A stretch of 64,000 nt of DNA from Paenibacillus sp. FSL H3-0469 (GTDB lineage: Bacteria; Bacillota; Bacilli; Paenibacillales; Paenibacillaceae), in contig NZ_CP150302.1 in assembly GCF_038051945.1 (NCBI RefSeq), forward strand, positions 5,890,001-5,954,000, read 5' to 3'. A program made the position numbers and the translations under genes. The notes under the pieces were generated by a model. That model saw nothing but the letters and a program-made list of their open reading frames with translations, ran no database searches and was not told the origin of the DNA. This document shows positions 53,678 through 63,038 of this stretch, piece by piece (position 1 is the first letter of the stretch; each line of letters opens with the position of its first letter).

Positions 53678-54580
53678 ATGAATCTTCATGCCCTTAAAAT
53701 ATTTCATACCATCTCTGAAAAAGGCGGAGTCACCCGTGCTGCGGAGGAACTACGGATCAGCCAGCCTGCAGTTACAGCCCAGGTACGCAATCTGGAGAAG
53801 GAATTAGGCATACAGCTGTTAGCCCCTAGGGGGCGTGGCATTCTAGTGACCGATGCGGGACAGATGCTGGCCAGTCATGCCAAACGATTGTTTGCATTGG
53901 AGCGTGAGCTGGATGAGGCAGTCCGTGAATACAAGGCCGGGTTCAGCGGAATCCTGCGGATTGTCGCCACCTATCTGCCCGCTAATCTGCTGCTGCCGGA
54001 ATGGCTGGCCCTCTACAAGCAAGAGCATCCTTCCGTAGAGGTGGTCTTGAATACTGCAAATTCTCGGGAAGCGGTGGAGGGGCTGCTACAGTACGATGCC
54101 GAGGTAGCCGTATACGGAGGCGGCTGGGAGGAGCAACCGGGCATTGAATGGGAAGAACTTCTGGAGGACGAGCTCTGGTTCATCGTCCCGAGAAACCATC
54201 CATACGGCGGAAAGGAAATTACTTTAGCGGAGATGATGAAGGTTCCCTTCATTCTGCGTGAAGAGGGAAGTTCTACCCGGGAGCGTCTCTTCTCTTTATG
54301 CCGGGCTTTGAACGTGAGTCCTCCCAAGGTCGGTCTACAATTTAATGGGGTGAACGAGATGGTTCGGGCCGTCATCGCGGGCTACGGAGCCATCTTCATC
54401 TCCTCCCTGGCGGTAAGGGACAATGTGGAACGCGGGGAAGTGGAGCGTGTGATGGTTAAGGGCACTTCGCTGCTAAATCCGATTGCTGTCTGTACCCGGA
54501 AGCAGGAGGGATTGTCGCCGGCGGCGGCAGCATTTCTCTCATTGGTCCGGGAGCAGGCGAAAGGATGGGCAAGAAATTAA
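53678..54580 (+). CDS. LysR family transcriptional regulator
   Basis: 300 residues. Helix-turn-helix HTISEKGGVTRAAEELRISQPAVTAQVRNLEKELGIQLL at about 10-48, then the substrate-binding region (RIVATYLPANLLLPEWLALYKQEHPSVEV). GGAGGCAG precedes ATG 53678. Divergent from pyruvate kinase across 139 bases, where control of pyk and its own gene is expected. Confidence 0.92.
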   Translation: MNLHALKIFHTISEKGGVTRAAEELRISQPAVTAQVRNLEKELGIQLLAPRGRGILVTDAGQMLASHAKRLFALERELDEAVREYKAGFSGILRIVATYLPANLLLPEWLALYKQEHPSVEVVLNTANSREAVEGLLQYDAEVAVYGGGWEEQPGIEWEELLEDELWFIVPRNHPYGGKEITLAEMMKVPFILREEGSSTRERLFSLCRALNVSPPKVGLQFNGVNEMVRAVIAGYGAIFISSLAVRDNVERGEVERVMVKGTSLLNPIAVCTRKQEGLSPAAAAFLSLVREQAKGWARN

Positions 54581-54770
54581 CTGTTCCGATGGGATAAGAT
54601 ACACCTTAAATATGGAGCATGGGGATGTTTTGAACGTTCTTTTTACAAAAGAGAATTACACGATGATAGCCTAAAACTTGCTCCTTCAACCAGCGCGGTG
54701 AACCGGATCTTAGTAAGAGGGATTTTCAACCTCCCTATGTCTTGTTATTGCTCGATACAGTGTTGAGAAG

Positions 54771-55002
54771 TTTATGATTATGCAGAATTTAGGCGAAGAG
54801 GTACAATATAAACAAGAGCCGGTGCGAATGCCAAGCTCCCATGAAATCCCCGGGTCCTTCGCACCTCAGAATTTGTCGAATCCCTAAGAAATTGAGGGGT
54901 ATCTTAAAAAGTCAAGGTTAGACTTATACCTTTTCAAGAATAGAGTTAGGGAAGAGCTGCAAGATTAATACGGAAAAAGCATGGGTTATGCTGTTTTCCG
55001 CT
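54771..55002 (+). promoter_or_regulatory. CRISPR leader 1
   Basis: 232 bases that align without length change to the region before array 2 (62218-62449). Conserved parts: TTATGCAGAAT at the left end, a hairpin GGTGCGAA (54821-54828) / TTCGCACC (54858-54865) enclosing CCAAGCTCCCATGAAAT, then CTCAGAATTTGTCGAA, CTTTTCAAGAATAGA and TTAATACGG-AAAAGCATG up to the first repeat. The hairpin is usual in Bacillales type I-C leaders. 54581-54770 holds nothing I recognise. Confidence 0.8.
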
Positions 55003-57186
55003 GTCGCACTCTGTATGGAGTGCGTGGATTGAAATTTCCCAGTGGTTACGGTCACGACTACGTTTGTTGTCGTCGCACTCTGTATGGAGTGCGTGGATTG
55101 AAATTTCACAAACATCACTCTCCAATAGTTTAATATGAGTCGCACTCTGTATGGAGTGCGTGGATTGAAATGATTCTGCCCTTGGAGATCGTGTGACTGT
55201 TACATAGTCGCACTCTGTATGGAGTGCGTGGATTGAAATGCCTTATGGTGGCGCAAGGGCCTAGAATCCTTCGGGTCGCACTCTGTATGGAGTGCGTGGA
55301 TTGAAATAGAAAGGTACTTGACATTGGTATTTATCATTATGGTCGCACTCTGTATGGAGTGCGTGGATTGAAATAGTCCTAGTGTGTTATATTAATCCCA
55401 TGAAATAGTCGCACTCTGTATGGAGTGCGTGGATTGAAATTACGGACGGGATTACGGCGCGCATGTCTATAAATGTCGCACTCTGTATGGAGTGCGTGGA
55501 TTGAAATATGGGTACAGAGCGAGAGTTGACACACATCGCAGTCGCACTCTGTATGGAGTGCGTGGATTGAAATATCAGGGTAAACCAGTAAGGACTATCA
55601 ATTCGGTCGTCGCACTCTGTATGGAGTGCGTGGATTGAAATGATTCCATCCTTCGGTGTACATCAGCAACACCCATGTCGCACTCTGTATGGAGTGCGTG
55701 GATTGAAATAATTTACGCTGAAAGTGCCTATCGTAAATAATGACGTCGCACTCCGTGTGGAGTGCGTGGATTGAAATAGCAGCCACCGTACCCACGTTTA
55801 CAGTAGGCGTTGTCGCACTCCGTGTGGAGTGCGTGGATTGAAATCGCACATACAGACCAAAGCCGGAAACGTCAACGATCGTCGCACTCCGTGTGGAGTG
55901 CGTGGATTGAAATATTTTGACTAATACGTGAATGACGCTGCTGGAGGGTCGCACTCCGTATGGAGTGCGTGGATTGAAATGTCCGTCCATTGTGTATGCT
56001 GCCATATTAGTTGAGTCGCACTCCGTATGGAGTGCGTGGATTGAAATCATCTGACGATCTGTCAGGATTGATCCCTTCAAGTCGCACTCCGTATGGAGTG
56101 CGTGGATTGAAATGTAATGATGTGTGAGAATGACTTAGGGGAAACTAGGTGTCGCACTCCGTATGGAGTGCGTGGATTGAAATACCTGCACGGGGTCCTG
56201 AGACTGTGCCGGACTCTGTCGCACTCCGTATGGAGTGCGTGGATTGAAATTTGAAAGCTTAAGGTATACAGTTCCCGCGGCAGCACCGTCGCACTCCGTA
56301 TGGAGTGCGTGGATTGAAATCTGTAATCGCCATAAGCACCTCTTGCTGCACCTCAAGTCGCACTCTGTATGGAGTGCGTGGATTGAAATATCAACCGAAG
56401 CATGGTCAGAGAGTGACTCGTTGTCGCACTCTGTATGGAGTGCGTGGATTGAAATCAAGAGCCGCCCGCCTTGATCCCAAACAGGTTCTGTCGCACTCTG
56501 TATGGAGTGCGTGGATTGAAATGCTTCAGGGACGAACAAGGGCAGATCGTTGGCTCAGTCGCACTCTGTATGGAGTGCGTGGATTGAAATTTTAGGGACA
56601 GAACGTAAACCTATGGCAACAATGTCGCACTCTGTATGGAGTGCGTGGATTGAAATTCGTACTCGGAATAGGTCCGGCAGTACATCGCCAGGTCGCACTC
56701 TGTATGGAGTGCGTGGATTGAAATATCGTAGGGGCTGCAATCGCCGCCGCATTGGGTGTCGCACTCCGTATAGAGTGCGTGCATTGAAATATCCGCAGAG
56801 AGGCAGCAACAACGGCGAATTGTGTCGCACTCCGTATAGAGGCGTGGATTGAAATAGAATACCATCGTCGGTATTGGTGATTGGCTGGGTCGCACTCCGT
56901 ATAGACTGCGTGGATTGAAATATGGCGCTACAGATCATCGGCAATATGAGAGGGGTCGCACTCCGTATAGAGTGCGTGGATTGAAATTATAGTATCAAGA
57001 TAAGGAAAGAACACGATTGACCGTCGCACTCCGTGTAAGCGTGTACTGAAATGCGGCCAGATAATTTACAATCGGCAGGACCGCATGTCGCACTCCGTGT
57101 GAGTGCGTGGATTGAAATAGCATGGAGCAAGAGATTAAGTAGTACCTCGGTTTGTCGCACTCCGTGTGGAGTGCGTGGATTGGAAT
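55003..57186 (+). CRISPR. CRISPR array 1, type I-C-like, 33 repeats
   Basis: Repeat of 33 bases: GTCGCACTC, TGTATGG, AGTGCGTGGATTGAAAT, with a 5' stem and the ATTGAAAT end of type I-C. Spacers are about 33-36 bases. Repeats come in variant blocks: positions 1-11 TGTATGG, 12-14 CGTGTGG, 15-20 CGTATGG, 21-26 TGTATGG, then CGTATAG and other decayed copies from 56758 on (one bearing GCATTG, 56758; one short, 56824; one badly decayed, 57023). Decay at the right end and the homologous leader on the left show the + strand is the leader-proximal direction. No cas gene lies in the window. Confidence 0.97.
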
Positions 57187-57415
57187 AACAATGGAATGAG
57201 ATGTTTCGGATCGTCATGGCTGGCTACATTGCTATTTTCTCTTAAAGTAGTCGCTGCTTCTCTACTACCTGGAGGAGCTGATCCATTGTATGGAAAGCGA
57301 TATTGCGGGGTATGAATGACAGGAATCATCTGATTCTTACCAGTGCTATGCTGACGGCTGAAGCTAAATTAAACTGCTTTAACGGGGCAAATCATACATA
57401 TGGAGGTAATGAAGC

Positions 57416-58078
57416 TTGAGTACTCACTACTATTTCAGTTGGTTTAATGATTTTTTACCAGAGGGGCTGGTTCAATGGTTGCAGGAGGATCTACAAGACA
57501 GACAATCGCTTGTTATGATTAGCGCTCAACCATCTAATTATGAAGACGAGCAGATTAACTTTGAGGATATAACGGAATGGACATGGCTCCGACAGGCTAA
57601 TCTTATGTTTGATAAGTATCATTTCATCGATTACCGTATGCAGAAGGAAGAGGCCCGGCAATGGATTCAGAACGCTTCGGTCATTTTTTTATGCGGGGGA
57701 GATCCTGTTCAGCAGAACAACTTTTTGGCGGAATATGAATTAACCGATGTGATTAAGAACAGCAATGCCGTTATCTTGGGGGCCAGCGCCGGTGCGTTGA
57801 ACATGTCTGCCAAATGGGTAACCTCGCGTAACGCCGCCCATACAGTTGAAATAGATACAATTCATGATGGCATGGGCTTTGATCCGTTTGCCTATGAATC
57901 ACACTCGCAACGCGACTACGCCTCGTTTGTTCAAGGCTACCTGTTCCTCTTGTCTGAGGAGATGGATGTATATGCGGCAGAACAGGAGAGCGCGATTCGT
58001 GTAAAAGACGGCAAAATCGAAATAATGGGTCCGGTATATTATATATCCCGCTCGAAGATTCGGAAAATAAGCATATGA
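57416..58078 (+). CDS. Peptidase S51 / type 1 glutamine amidotransferase-like protein
   Basis: 220 residues from TTG 57416 with GGAGG at 57401-57405. LCGGDPVQQNNFL and the nucleophile elbow GASAGALNMS (Ser) match the S51 dipeptidase E/cyanophycinase fold (class I GATase-like). The usual acid and His are not clear. Possibly a dipeptidase for Asp-X peptides; substrate uncertain. No cas link is seen though it follows the array. Confidence 0.75.
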   Translation: MSTHYYFSWFNDFLPEGLVQWLQEDLQDRQSLVMISAQPSNYEDEQINFEDITEWTWLRQANLMFDKYHFIDYRMQKEEARQWIQNASVIFLCGGDPVQQNNFLAEYELTDVIKNSNAVILGASAGALNMSAKWVTSRNAAHTVEIDTIHDGMGFDPFAYESHSQRDYASFVQGYLFLLSEEMDVYAAEQESAIRVKDGKIEIMGPVYYISRSKIRKISI

Positions 58079-58205
58079 CCACGAATTAGTATTCGATTGC
58101 GGATGGTATATTGATTCTTCCTATAAATATAATTGCATCTATATATTAGACCAATAAGAGATAACAACCTATGATGAGTTTATCATAACGAAGGGGAATG
58201 ATCTG

Positions 58206-58754
58206 ATGTCTATATATGATTTTCAGGTAACCAAGATTAGCGGGAAGACCATTGATTTATCAAGATACCTTGGAAAAGTACTCCTTATTGTAAACACAGC
58301 CAGTAAGTGCAGTTATTCTCGCCAATTCGCTGATCTTCAGAAGCTTTATGACAATCACAGAGAGCAGGGTTTTGAAATCCTCGGTTTTCCTTGTAACCAG
58401 TTCAATGAGAAAGAGCCAGGGAACAACTCAGAAGTGCAGGAATACTGTGAGGGACACTTTGGAGTGACATTTCCGTTATTTGAGAAGGTGGAGGTTAGGG
58501 GGCAGAACCCGCATCCATTATTTGAATTTTTAACGAAGCAAGCGCCATTTCAAGGCTTCGATACCCAGACTGTGAACGGTAAATGGATGCAGAATTTCCT
58601 GCAAGAAAAGTATCCTGACCTATACGCAGAGCATGGGATCAAGTGGAATTTTACAAAATTTCTGATCGACCGGAACGGACAAGTACAGGGTAGATACGAA
58701 ACAACAACGGAGCCATTTGAAATACAGTCAGCGATTGAAGCATTGCTAGACTGA
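58206..58754 (+). CDS. Glutathione peroxidase family (thiol peroxidase)
   Basis: 182 residues. Peroxidatic Cys35 in VNTASKCSYSRQ (usually CGFT), LGFPCNQFNEKEPG with the second Cys, and KWNFTKFLIDRNG with catalytic Trp and Asn. Reduces peroxides, in bacteria mostly with thioredoxin. GAAGGGGAATG is the ribosome site. The next 160 bases are a RidA-like fragment. Confidence 0.92.
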   Translation: MSIYDFQVTKISGKTIDLSRYLGKVLLIVNTASKCSYSRQFADLQKLYDNHREQGFEILGFPCNQFNEKEPGNNSEVQEYCEGHFGVTFPLFEKVEVRGQNPHPLFEFLTKQAPFQGFDTQTVNGKWMQNFLQEKYPDLYAEHGIKWNFTKFLIDRNGQVQGRYETTTEPFEIQSAIEALLD

Positions 58755-58915
58755 TTGTTGATCCTTACCTCATAGAAGTGTTAAATGGCTGTTCTGATCT
58801 TATGCTGGATGTTTTCGGAGAAAAGGGTGTCCATGCACGTTCAGTGTTTGGTGCTGTTTCGGTTAGAGACAATCTTCCAATCATCATTGATTCAATATTT
58901 GAGGTTGAAGAATAA
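58754..58915 (+). pseudogene. RidA (YjgF/UK114)-like gene fragment
   Basis: A frame from about 58754 to a stop at 58913-58915 reads PYLIEVLNGCSDLMLDVFGEKGVHARSVFGAVSVRDN and ends in IIDSIFEVEE. This fits the C-terminal half of RidA-type enamine/imine deaminases (NGCSDL, FGEKG, HARSVFGA). The N-terminal half is missing and the fragment directly adjoins the peroxidase stop, so it is a truncated remnant. Confidence 0.65.
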
Positions 58916-58941
58916 AGGAGAACCCAGGAGGAAACCTTGGA

Positions 58942-59934
58942 ATGGACTTTCGGTTAAGACTTGATGGTGCTTTAGATGAAATTTATGAACCTCTATGGAA
59001 GTTACAGATTCAGCTCACAGATGAAGAAAAAGCGCTGCTCCGAAGCAAGAAGGTGCGGCGGCTTCATTACATTCGGCATGGCGGAGCTTCTTTCATTAAT
59101 ACCCACCATACCTACAGCCGCTTACAGCATACGTTAGGTGTGTTCGCGCTTATAGCGCATTTTGAGCCGGATAATCGTACGTTGCGGGCAGCTGCATTGC
59201 TGCATGATATCGGGCATGCGCCTTTCAGTCATACACTAGAATCCCTTCCAGGCGTGGATCATCATGAATGGACTCGGGAGGCCGTGTTTTCAGAGGAGAT
59301 CGTTGACATCCTAGCCCGTGCGAATATTCGTACAACAGAGGTTATGGACTATATAGATGGATCAAAGCGGAGCCTATTGAGGAACAAGGACGGAATTCTT
59401 CATGCAGATCACCTGGACTCCTGGGTCAGAAGTGCATTTGTCGGCGGTTATCTGACTATTTCGACTGGGGAACTTTTAGAAGCGATGAGCTATAGAAATG
59501 AAAATCTCCAGTTCACACTGGAAGCCGGCAAGCAGGTCACTGAGCTTATATGGAAAGAAGCCCGTATGCACGCTTCCCCGGCTAATATCGGCGTAAACGC
59601 GATCATGAGGAAATTGGCTGGCCGCTTAATACATAAGAATGAATTCGAAGCAGCTAAGTTGCCCGTCATGACGGATACGCATATTGAGCAGTTGCTTTGT
59701 AGTAATCCAGACACACGGGAAGAGTATGAGCAGTTGCTTATGGAATCATGGCGAATTTGCGTGTCGCGGGCAAAGCCTGCTTTTCCAGTGGAGACGGCAG
59801 TATTGAGTAAGCTCTATCTCGCAATGCCGCTCATCCAAGATGTTGTAACTACTGAGTATTCGCAAGACTGCCTCGGTATGATCAACCAACTTACAGAGCT
59901 GCTAGGCACCTACTACGTTTGGTGGGAGTGTTAA
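58942..59934 (+). CDS. HD-domain phosphohydrolase
   Basis: 330 residues. YSRLQHTLGVFALIAHF, AALLHDIGHAPFSHTLE (HD pair) and ILHADHLDSWVRSAFVG form a metal HD site like dNTP triphosphohydrolase/SAMHD1-related proteins. The substrate is probably a nucleotide or nucleic acid. Preceded by GGAGGAAACC. Confidence 0.85.
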   Translation: MDFRLRLDGALDEIYEPLWKLQIQLTDEEKALLRSKKVRRLHYIRHGGASFINTHHTYSRLQHTLGVFALIAHFEPDNRTLRAAALLHDIGHAPFSHTLESLPGVDHHEWTREAVFSEEIVDILARANIRTTEVMDYIDGSKRSLLRNKDGILHADHLDSWVRSAFVGGYLTISTGELLEAMSYRNENLQFTLEAGKQVTELIWKEARMHASPANIGVNAIMRKLAGRLIHKNEFEAAKLPVMTDTHIEQLLCSNPDTREEYEQLLMESWRICVSRAKPAFPVETAVLSKLYLAMPLIQDVVTTEYSQDCLGMINQLTELLGTYYVWWEC

Positions 59935-60042
59935 TATATGATGAATCACGAGAATTTAACTTGAAAATTAGTAAATAATTGATTAAATTCACAATGATGC
60001 TAAACTTAGTAACAGTCCTGCAATTAAATATGGAGGGGTTAC

Positions 60043-60201
60043 ATGGTTATAGTTATTATCATTGCGTGCATAGCTCTCTTAGGTATAGCCAGTATTGATG
60101 GGAGATTGAAGAAACATTTAGAGAATGATGAACGCATCATTGATAGGCTTGATATTTTAATTAATATTCATAAGGATAAGGATAAGGATAAGATTGAATA
60201 A
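60043..60201 (+). CDS. Small membrane protein, 52 residues
   Basis: ATG 60043 with GGAGGGG at 60032-60038, stop 60199-60201. N-terminal membrane segment MVIVIIIACIALLGIAS, then a charged helix LKKHLENDERIIDRLDILIN ending in four lysine-rich KD pairs. Looks like small Bacilli one-TM proteins with a coiled tail. The 612-base gap 59935-60546 has only this gene and the terminator at 60297. Confidence 0.65.
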   Translation: MVIVIIIACIALLGIASIDGRLKKHLENDERIIDRLDILINIHKDKDKDKIE

Positions 60202-60296
60202 ATGCAGATTAAAATCCCATGATAGAACGGATTTTCTTCGATAATCTATGGTGTCGGGTGAGTGACATGGATGGCTGTCAAGGAACATTAGTCAAT

Positions 60297-60347
60297 AAAC
60301 CAACAATAGTCTTGGACTTTTTTTGTCTAAGATATATGTTGGTTTTT
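60297..60347 (+). terminator. Terminator downstream of the small membrane protein
   Basis: AAACCAACA / TGTTGGTTT outer stem with an inner TCTTGGAC / GTCTAAGA arm, then TTTTT. Confidence 0.7.
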
Positions 60348-60546
60348 ATATTGGAACCGTGAATACGAGCCCTTTTGGAATTCGCTAGTGAACAGTTTGC
60401 GTCAATAGTTCACTGGTCCACCCTTGTGAATAATGTACAAAATGAAATTAAGCTGACTGGAAGTTCAGCCCAATAGAAACTTTTATGAAGTGTATTGTAT
60501 ATTGTTATATTTGTATATTATAATGAACAAAAGGAGGTGCTATTTC

Positions 60547-61104
60547 TTGAATGCTATACACATCAGGATAGGAAACAACCTGCAGCGTATTAGAAAGAAT
60601 AGGCAGTTAAGCTTAGATAAGCTCGCTGATTTAACAAAGGTTAGTAAAGGTATGCTTCATCAAATTGAGCGGGGAGAAACGCAGCCCACAGTGACAACCG
60701 TGTGGAAAATTGCTACTGGACTCAATATTTCGTTCTCATCTCTACTTAAAGAGGATGACGCAGTAGTATCCATTGCAACTCGAAAAGAAATTCCAGATTT
60801 AACAGAAGACAATGGAAAATGTAGAGTGTACTTACTGTTTCCGTTTGATCCGCAGACACGTATTGAAACGTTTACGATTATTCTCAGCCCTAGTTGTAAC
60901 TATGTTTCATTCCCGCACAATGATGGGGTTCAAGAGTATATCACGGTCACCTCTGGAGTGTTTAATTTACAGATTAAGGATGAAATATACGTCTTACAAG
61001 AAGACCAGGCTATAAAATTTACAGGCAATGTTGAACACCGTTATATCAATAAATCGGACGAAGATGTGACGATACAAGTGATTATGCATTATATGGATTC
61101 TTAA
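60547..61104 (+). CDS. XRE family regulator with C-terminal cupin
   Basis: 185 residues from TTG 60547 with AAAGGAGGTGC upstream. Helix-turn-helix LQRIRKNRQLSLDKLADLTKVSKGMLHQIERGETQPTVTTVWKIA at about 12-56. C-terminal cupin (GVQEYITVTSGVFNLQIKDEIYVLQEDQAIKFTGNVEHRYIN). One-component regulators of this type sense small molecules. It stands 30 bases before the deacylase with a TTG start as well, likely one operon. Confidence 0.88.
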   Translation: MNAIHIRIGNNLQRIRKNRQLSLDKLADLTKVSKGMLHQIERGETQPTVTTVWKIATGLNISFSSLLKEDDAVVSIATRKEIPDLTEDNGKCRVYLLFPFDPQTRIETFTIILSPSCNYVSFPHNDGVQEYITVTSGVFNLQIKDEIYVLQEDQAIKFTGNVEHRYINKSDEDVTIQVIMHYMDS

Positions 61105-61134
61105 TTGCATGTAATGATTAAGGAGGAATGCACG

Positions 61135-61614
61135 TTGACAAGTCAACTTAAAGATAGTGCCCAACAGGTTCAAAACAAACTATTGGAGCTGGGGTATGCA
61201 AATAAAGTTGTAGAACTGCCTGACAGTACACGAACTGCACAGGAAGCTGCCGATGCGATAGGTTGCGAGGTTGCACATATTGCGAAGTCCATTATCTTTC
61301 GGCTCAAAAATGACGATAAACCCTTATTGGTTATAGCAAGCGGAGTAAACAGAATTAATGAAAAACAAGTTACCAGCCATCTGAATGACAAATTGGGAAA
61401 AGCTGACGCTGATTTTGTACGTGAACACACAGGATTTGTTATTGGAGGCGTACCGCCTTTAGGACATAAAGAGTCAATCCTCACTTTTATTGATGAAGAC
61501 TTGTTACAATACAGAGAGATATGGGCTGCTGCCGGACATCCAAGAGCAGTGTTTCAATTAACACCCGAAGAATTAATTCAAATGACAAAAGGACGAGTAA
61601 TCAGTGTAAAATAA
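61135..61614 (+). CDS. YbaK/ProX-type aminoacyl-tRNA deacylase domain protein
   Basis: 159 residues from TTG 61135 with AAGGAGG at 61121-61127. The conserved Lys is in IAKSIIFR, with GVNRINEKQV, FVIGGVPPLGHK and PEELIQMTKGRVISVK. The family removes amino acids from mischarged tRNA. Its place behind an XRE-cupin regulator suggests control by that regulator. Confidence 0.88.
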   Translation: MTSQLKDSAQQVQNKLLELGYANKVVELPDSTRTAQEAADAIGCEVAHIAKSIIFRLKNDDKPLLVIASGVNRINEKQVTSHLNDKLGKADADFVREHTGFVIGGVPPLGHKESILTFIDEDLLQYREIWAAAGHPRAVFQLTPEELIQMTKGRVISVK

Positions 61615-61763
61615 ATTCGTGTTTACCTTTCTGTTAGCTCGCTAACGGGTAGCCTCCAAGTTCGGGCAGTGCAGTTTAGTTTTATTCAACTTCCACCTGG
61701 TCTTTACAGATGTTCGTTTGTATAATTATTCCATGCGCAGCCAGTTACGAGGAGGAATTAATT

Positions 61764-62216
61764 ATGCACATCCAGACAGAACGACTCATCATCACTGCTT
61801 TTAACCAGGAAAATTACATAAAAGTATCAGAAACGTATTCTGTCAGAAATCATATCATCAACTATTTAGATAAGCTTAAAGGAGACCCTGGATTGTCGGG
61901 CTGGGGTGCGTGGTTTGTAACCTTAACAGATAATCATCAAATTATCGGCGACATTGGTTTTAAGGGAAAGCCTGATCATCAAGGGATTGTAGAAGTGGGG
62001 TTTGGCATTATTCCAGATATGCATAATAAGGGGATAGCCACTGAGTCGGTAGGAGCTATTATAGAATGGGCCTTATCTTCAAAAAAAGTCCAAAAAATTA
62101 TGGCCGAATGCCTTATCGATAACATTCCATCTATCAGAGTTTTGGAGAAATTGAATTTTACACGAACCGGAATAGAGAACGGAATGATTAACTGGGAATT
62201 ACTAAATATGCACTAA
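61764..62216 (+). CDS. GNAT family N-acetyltransferase
   Basis: 150 residues from ATG 61764 (GAGGAGG at 61749-61755). TERLIITAFNQENY, VGFGIIPDMHNKGIATESVGAIIEWAL (acetyl-CoA binding) and NIPSIRVLEKLNFTRTG are typical of the RimJ/RimL-like group. Acceptor unknown. It ends one base before leader 2. Confidence 0.88.
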   Translation: MHIQTERLIITAFNQENYIKVSETYSVRNHIINYLDKLKGDPGLSGWGAWFVTLTDNHQIIGDIGFKGKPDHQGIVEVGFGIIPDMHNKGIATESVGAIIEWALSSKKVQKIMAECLIDNIPSIRVLEKLNFTRTGIENGMINWELLNMH

Positions 62217-62217
62217 T

Positions 62218-62449
62218 TTATCGTTATGCAGAATGACTTACGATGGATTAAAATAGAAAAGAGATCCGGTGCGAATGCCAAGCTCCCATGAAATTCCCGG
62301 GAGTTTCGCACCTCAGAATTTGTCGAAAGTCTATAAATATGAGGGTAGTCTTGATAAGTCAAGGGTGGTCTTATATCTTTTCAAGAATAGACTTAGGAGC
62401 CAGATAGTGAATTAATACGGGAAAAGCATGGTTTATGCTTTTTTTCGCT
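62218..62449 (+). promoter_or_regulatory. CRISPR leader 2
   Basis: 232 bases, the same length as leader 1 and homologous along its length. Same hairpin GGTGCGAA (62268-62275) / TTCGCACC (62305-62312) and the same sequence before the first repeat. The left edge is one base after the GNAT stop. Confidence 0.8.
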
Positions 62450-62945
62450 GTCGCACTCTACGTGAGTGCGTGGATTGAAATTTTTCATTAATTCTACTCA
62501 ATGAAAATTAAAGCGGGTCGCACTCTACGTGAGTGCGTGGATTGAAATTCCGATCCGGGAAAAGCGGACAAGTTTGCACGGGAGTCGCACTCTACGTGAG
62601 TGCGTGGATTGAAATAGTAGCCCATCCAGGTACTGCGTGCGGCTAAGGTCGCACTCTACGTGAGTGCGTGGATTGAAATCATTAATTGGACTCGCGCTAT
62701 CTTCCCAGCGATTCGGTCGCACTCTACGTGAGTGCGTGGATTGAAATATAACACTAGTTGGGATCTATCCTATGTGCAATGTCGCACTCTACGTGAGTGC
62801 GTGGATTGAAATGTCATAGTTCGACAACGCTTTCAGGACTAGTATGGTCGCACTCTACATGAGTGCATGGATTGAAATTCCGAGGACTTGGGTCGATCGG
62901 CAAGTGGAGCGGCGTCGCACTCTACGTGAGTGCGTGGATCGAAGT
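62450..62945 (+). CRISPR. CRISPR array 2, type I-C-like, 8 repeats
   Basis: Repeat of 32 bases: GTCGCACTC, TACGTG, AGTGCGTGGATTGAAAT. Repeats start at 62450, 62517, 62584, 62648, 62716, 62781, 62847 and 62914. The seventh (TACATG, GCATGG) and eighth (GATCGAAGT) have changed bases, so the right end is leader-distal here too. The center differs from array 1 (TACGTG against TGTATGG) and is one base shorter. Confidence 0.97.
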
Positions 62946-63038
62946 ATCTAACGAGTTGATGTCCATGAGAGGTTTTGTAATCGTTGTTTTGATTTTAGTT
63001 GTGGCTTTGGATTCTTCAGGAAGAAGAGGTGAATCCGC

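Noticed and set aside
54924..57329. Open frames on both strands with repeated STHSIQSAT or SVWSAWIEI motifs
   Set aside because: They are translations of the CRISPR repeats and spacers.
54581..63038. cas genes near the arrays
   Set aside because: None of the proteins between or around the arrays shows Cas1-Cas8, Cas3 or Cas4 motifs; the S51, HD and other proteins have their own family signatures. The HD protein lacks a helicase domain, so it is not Cas3.
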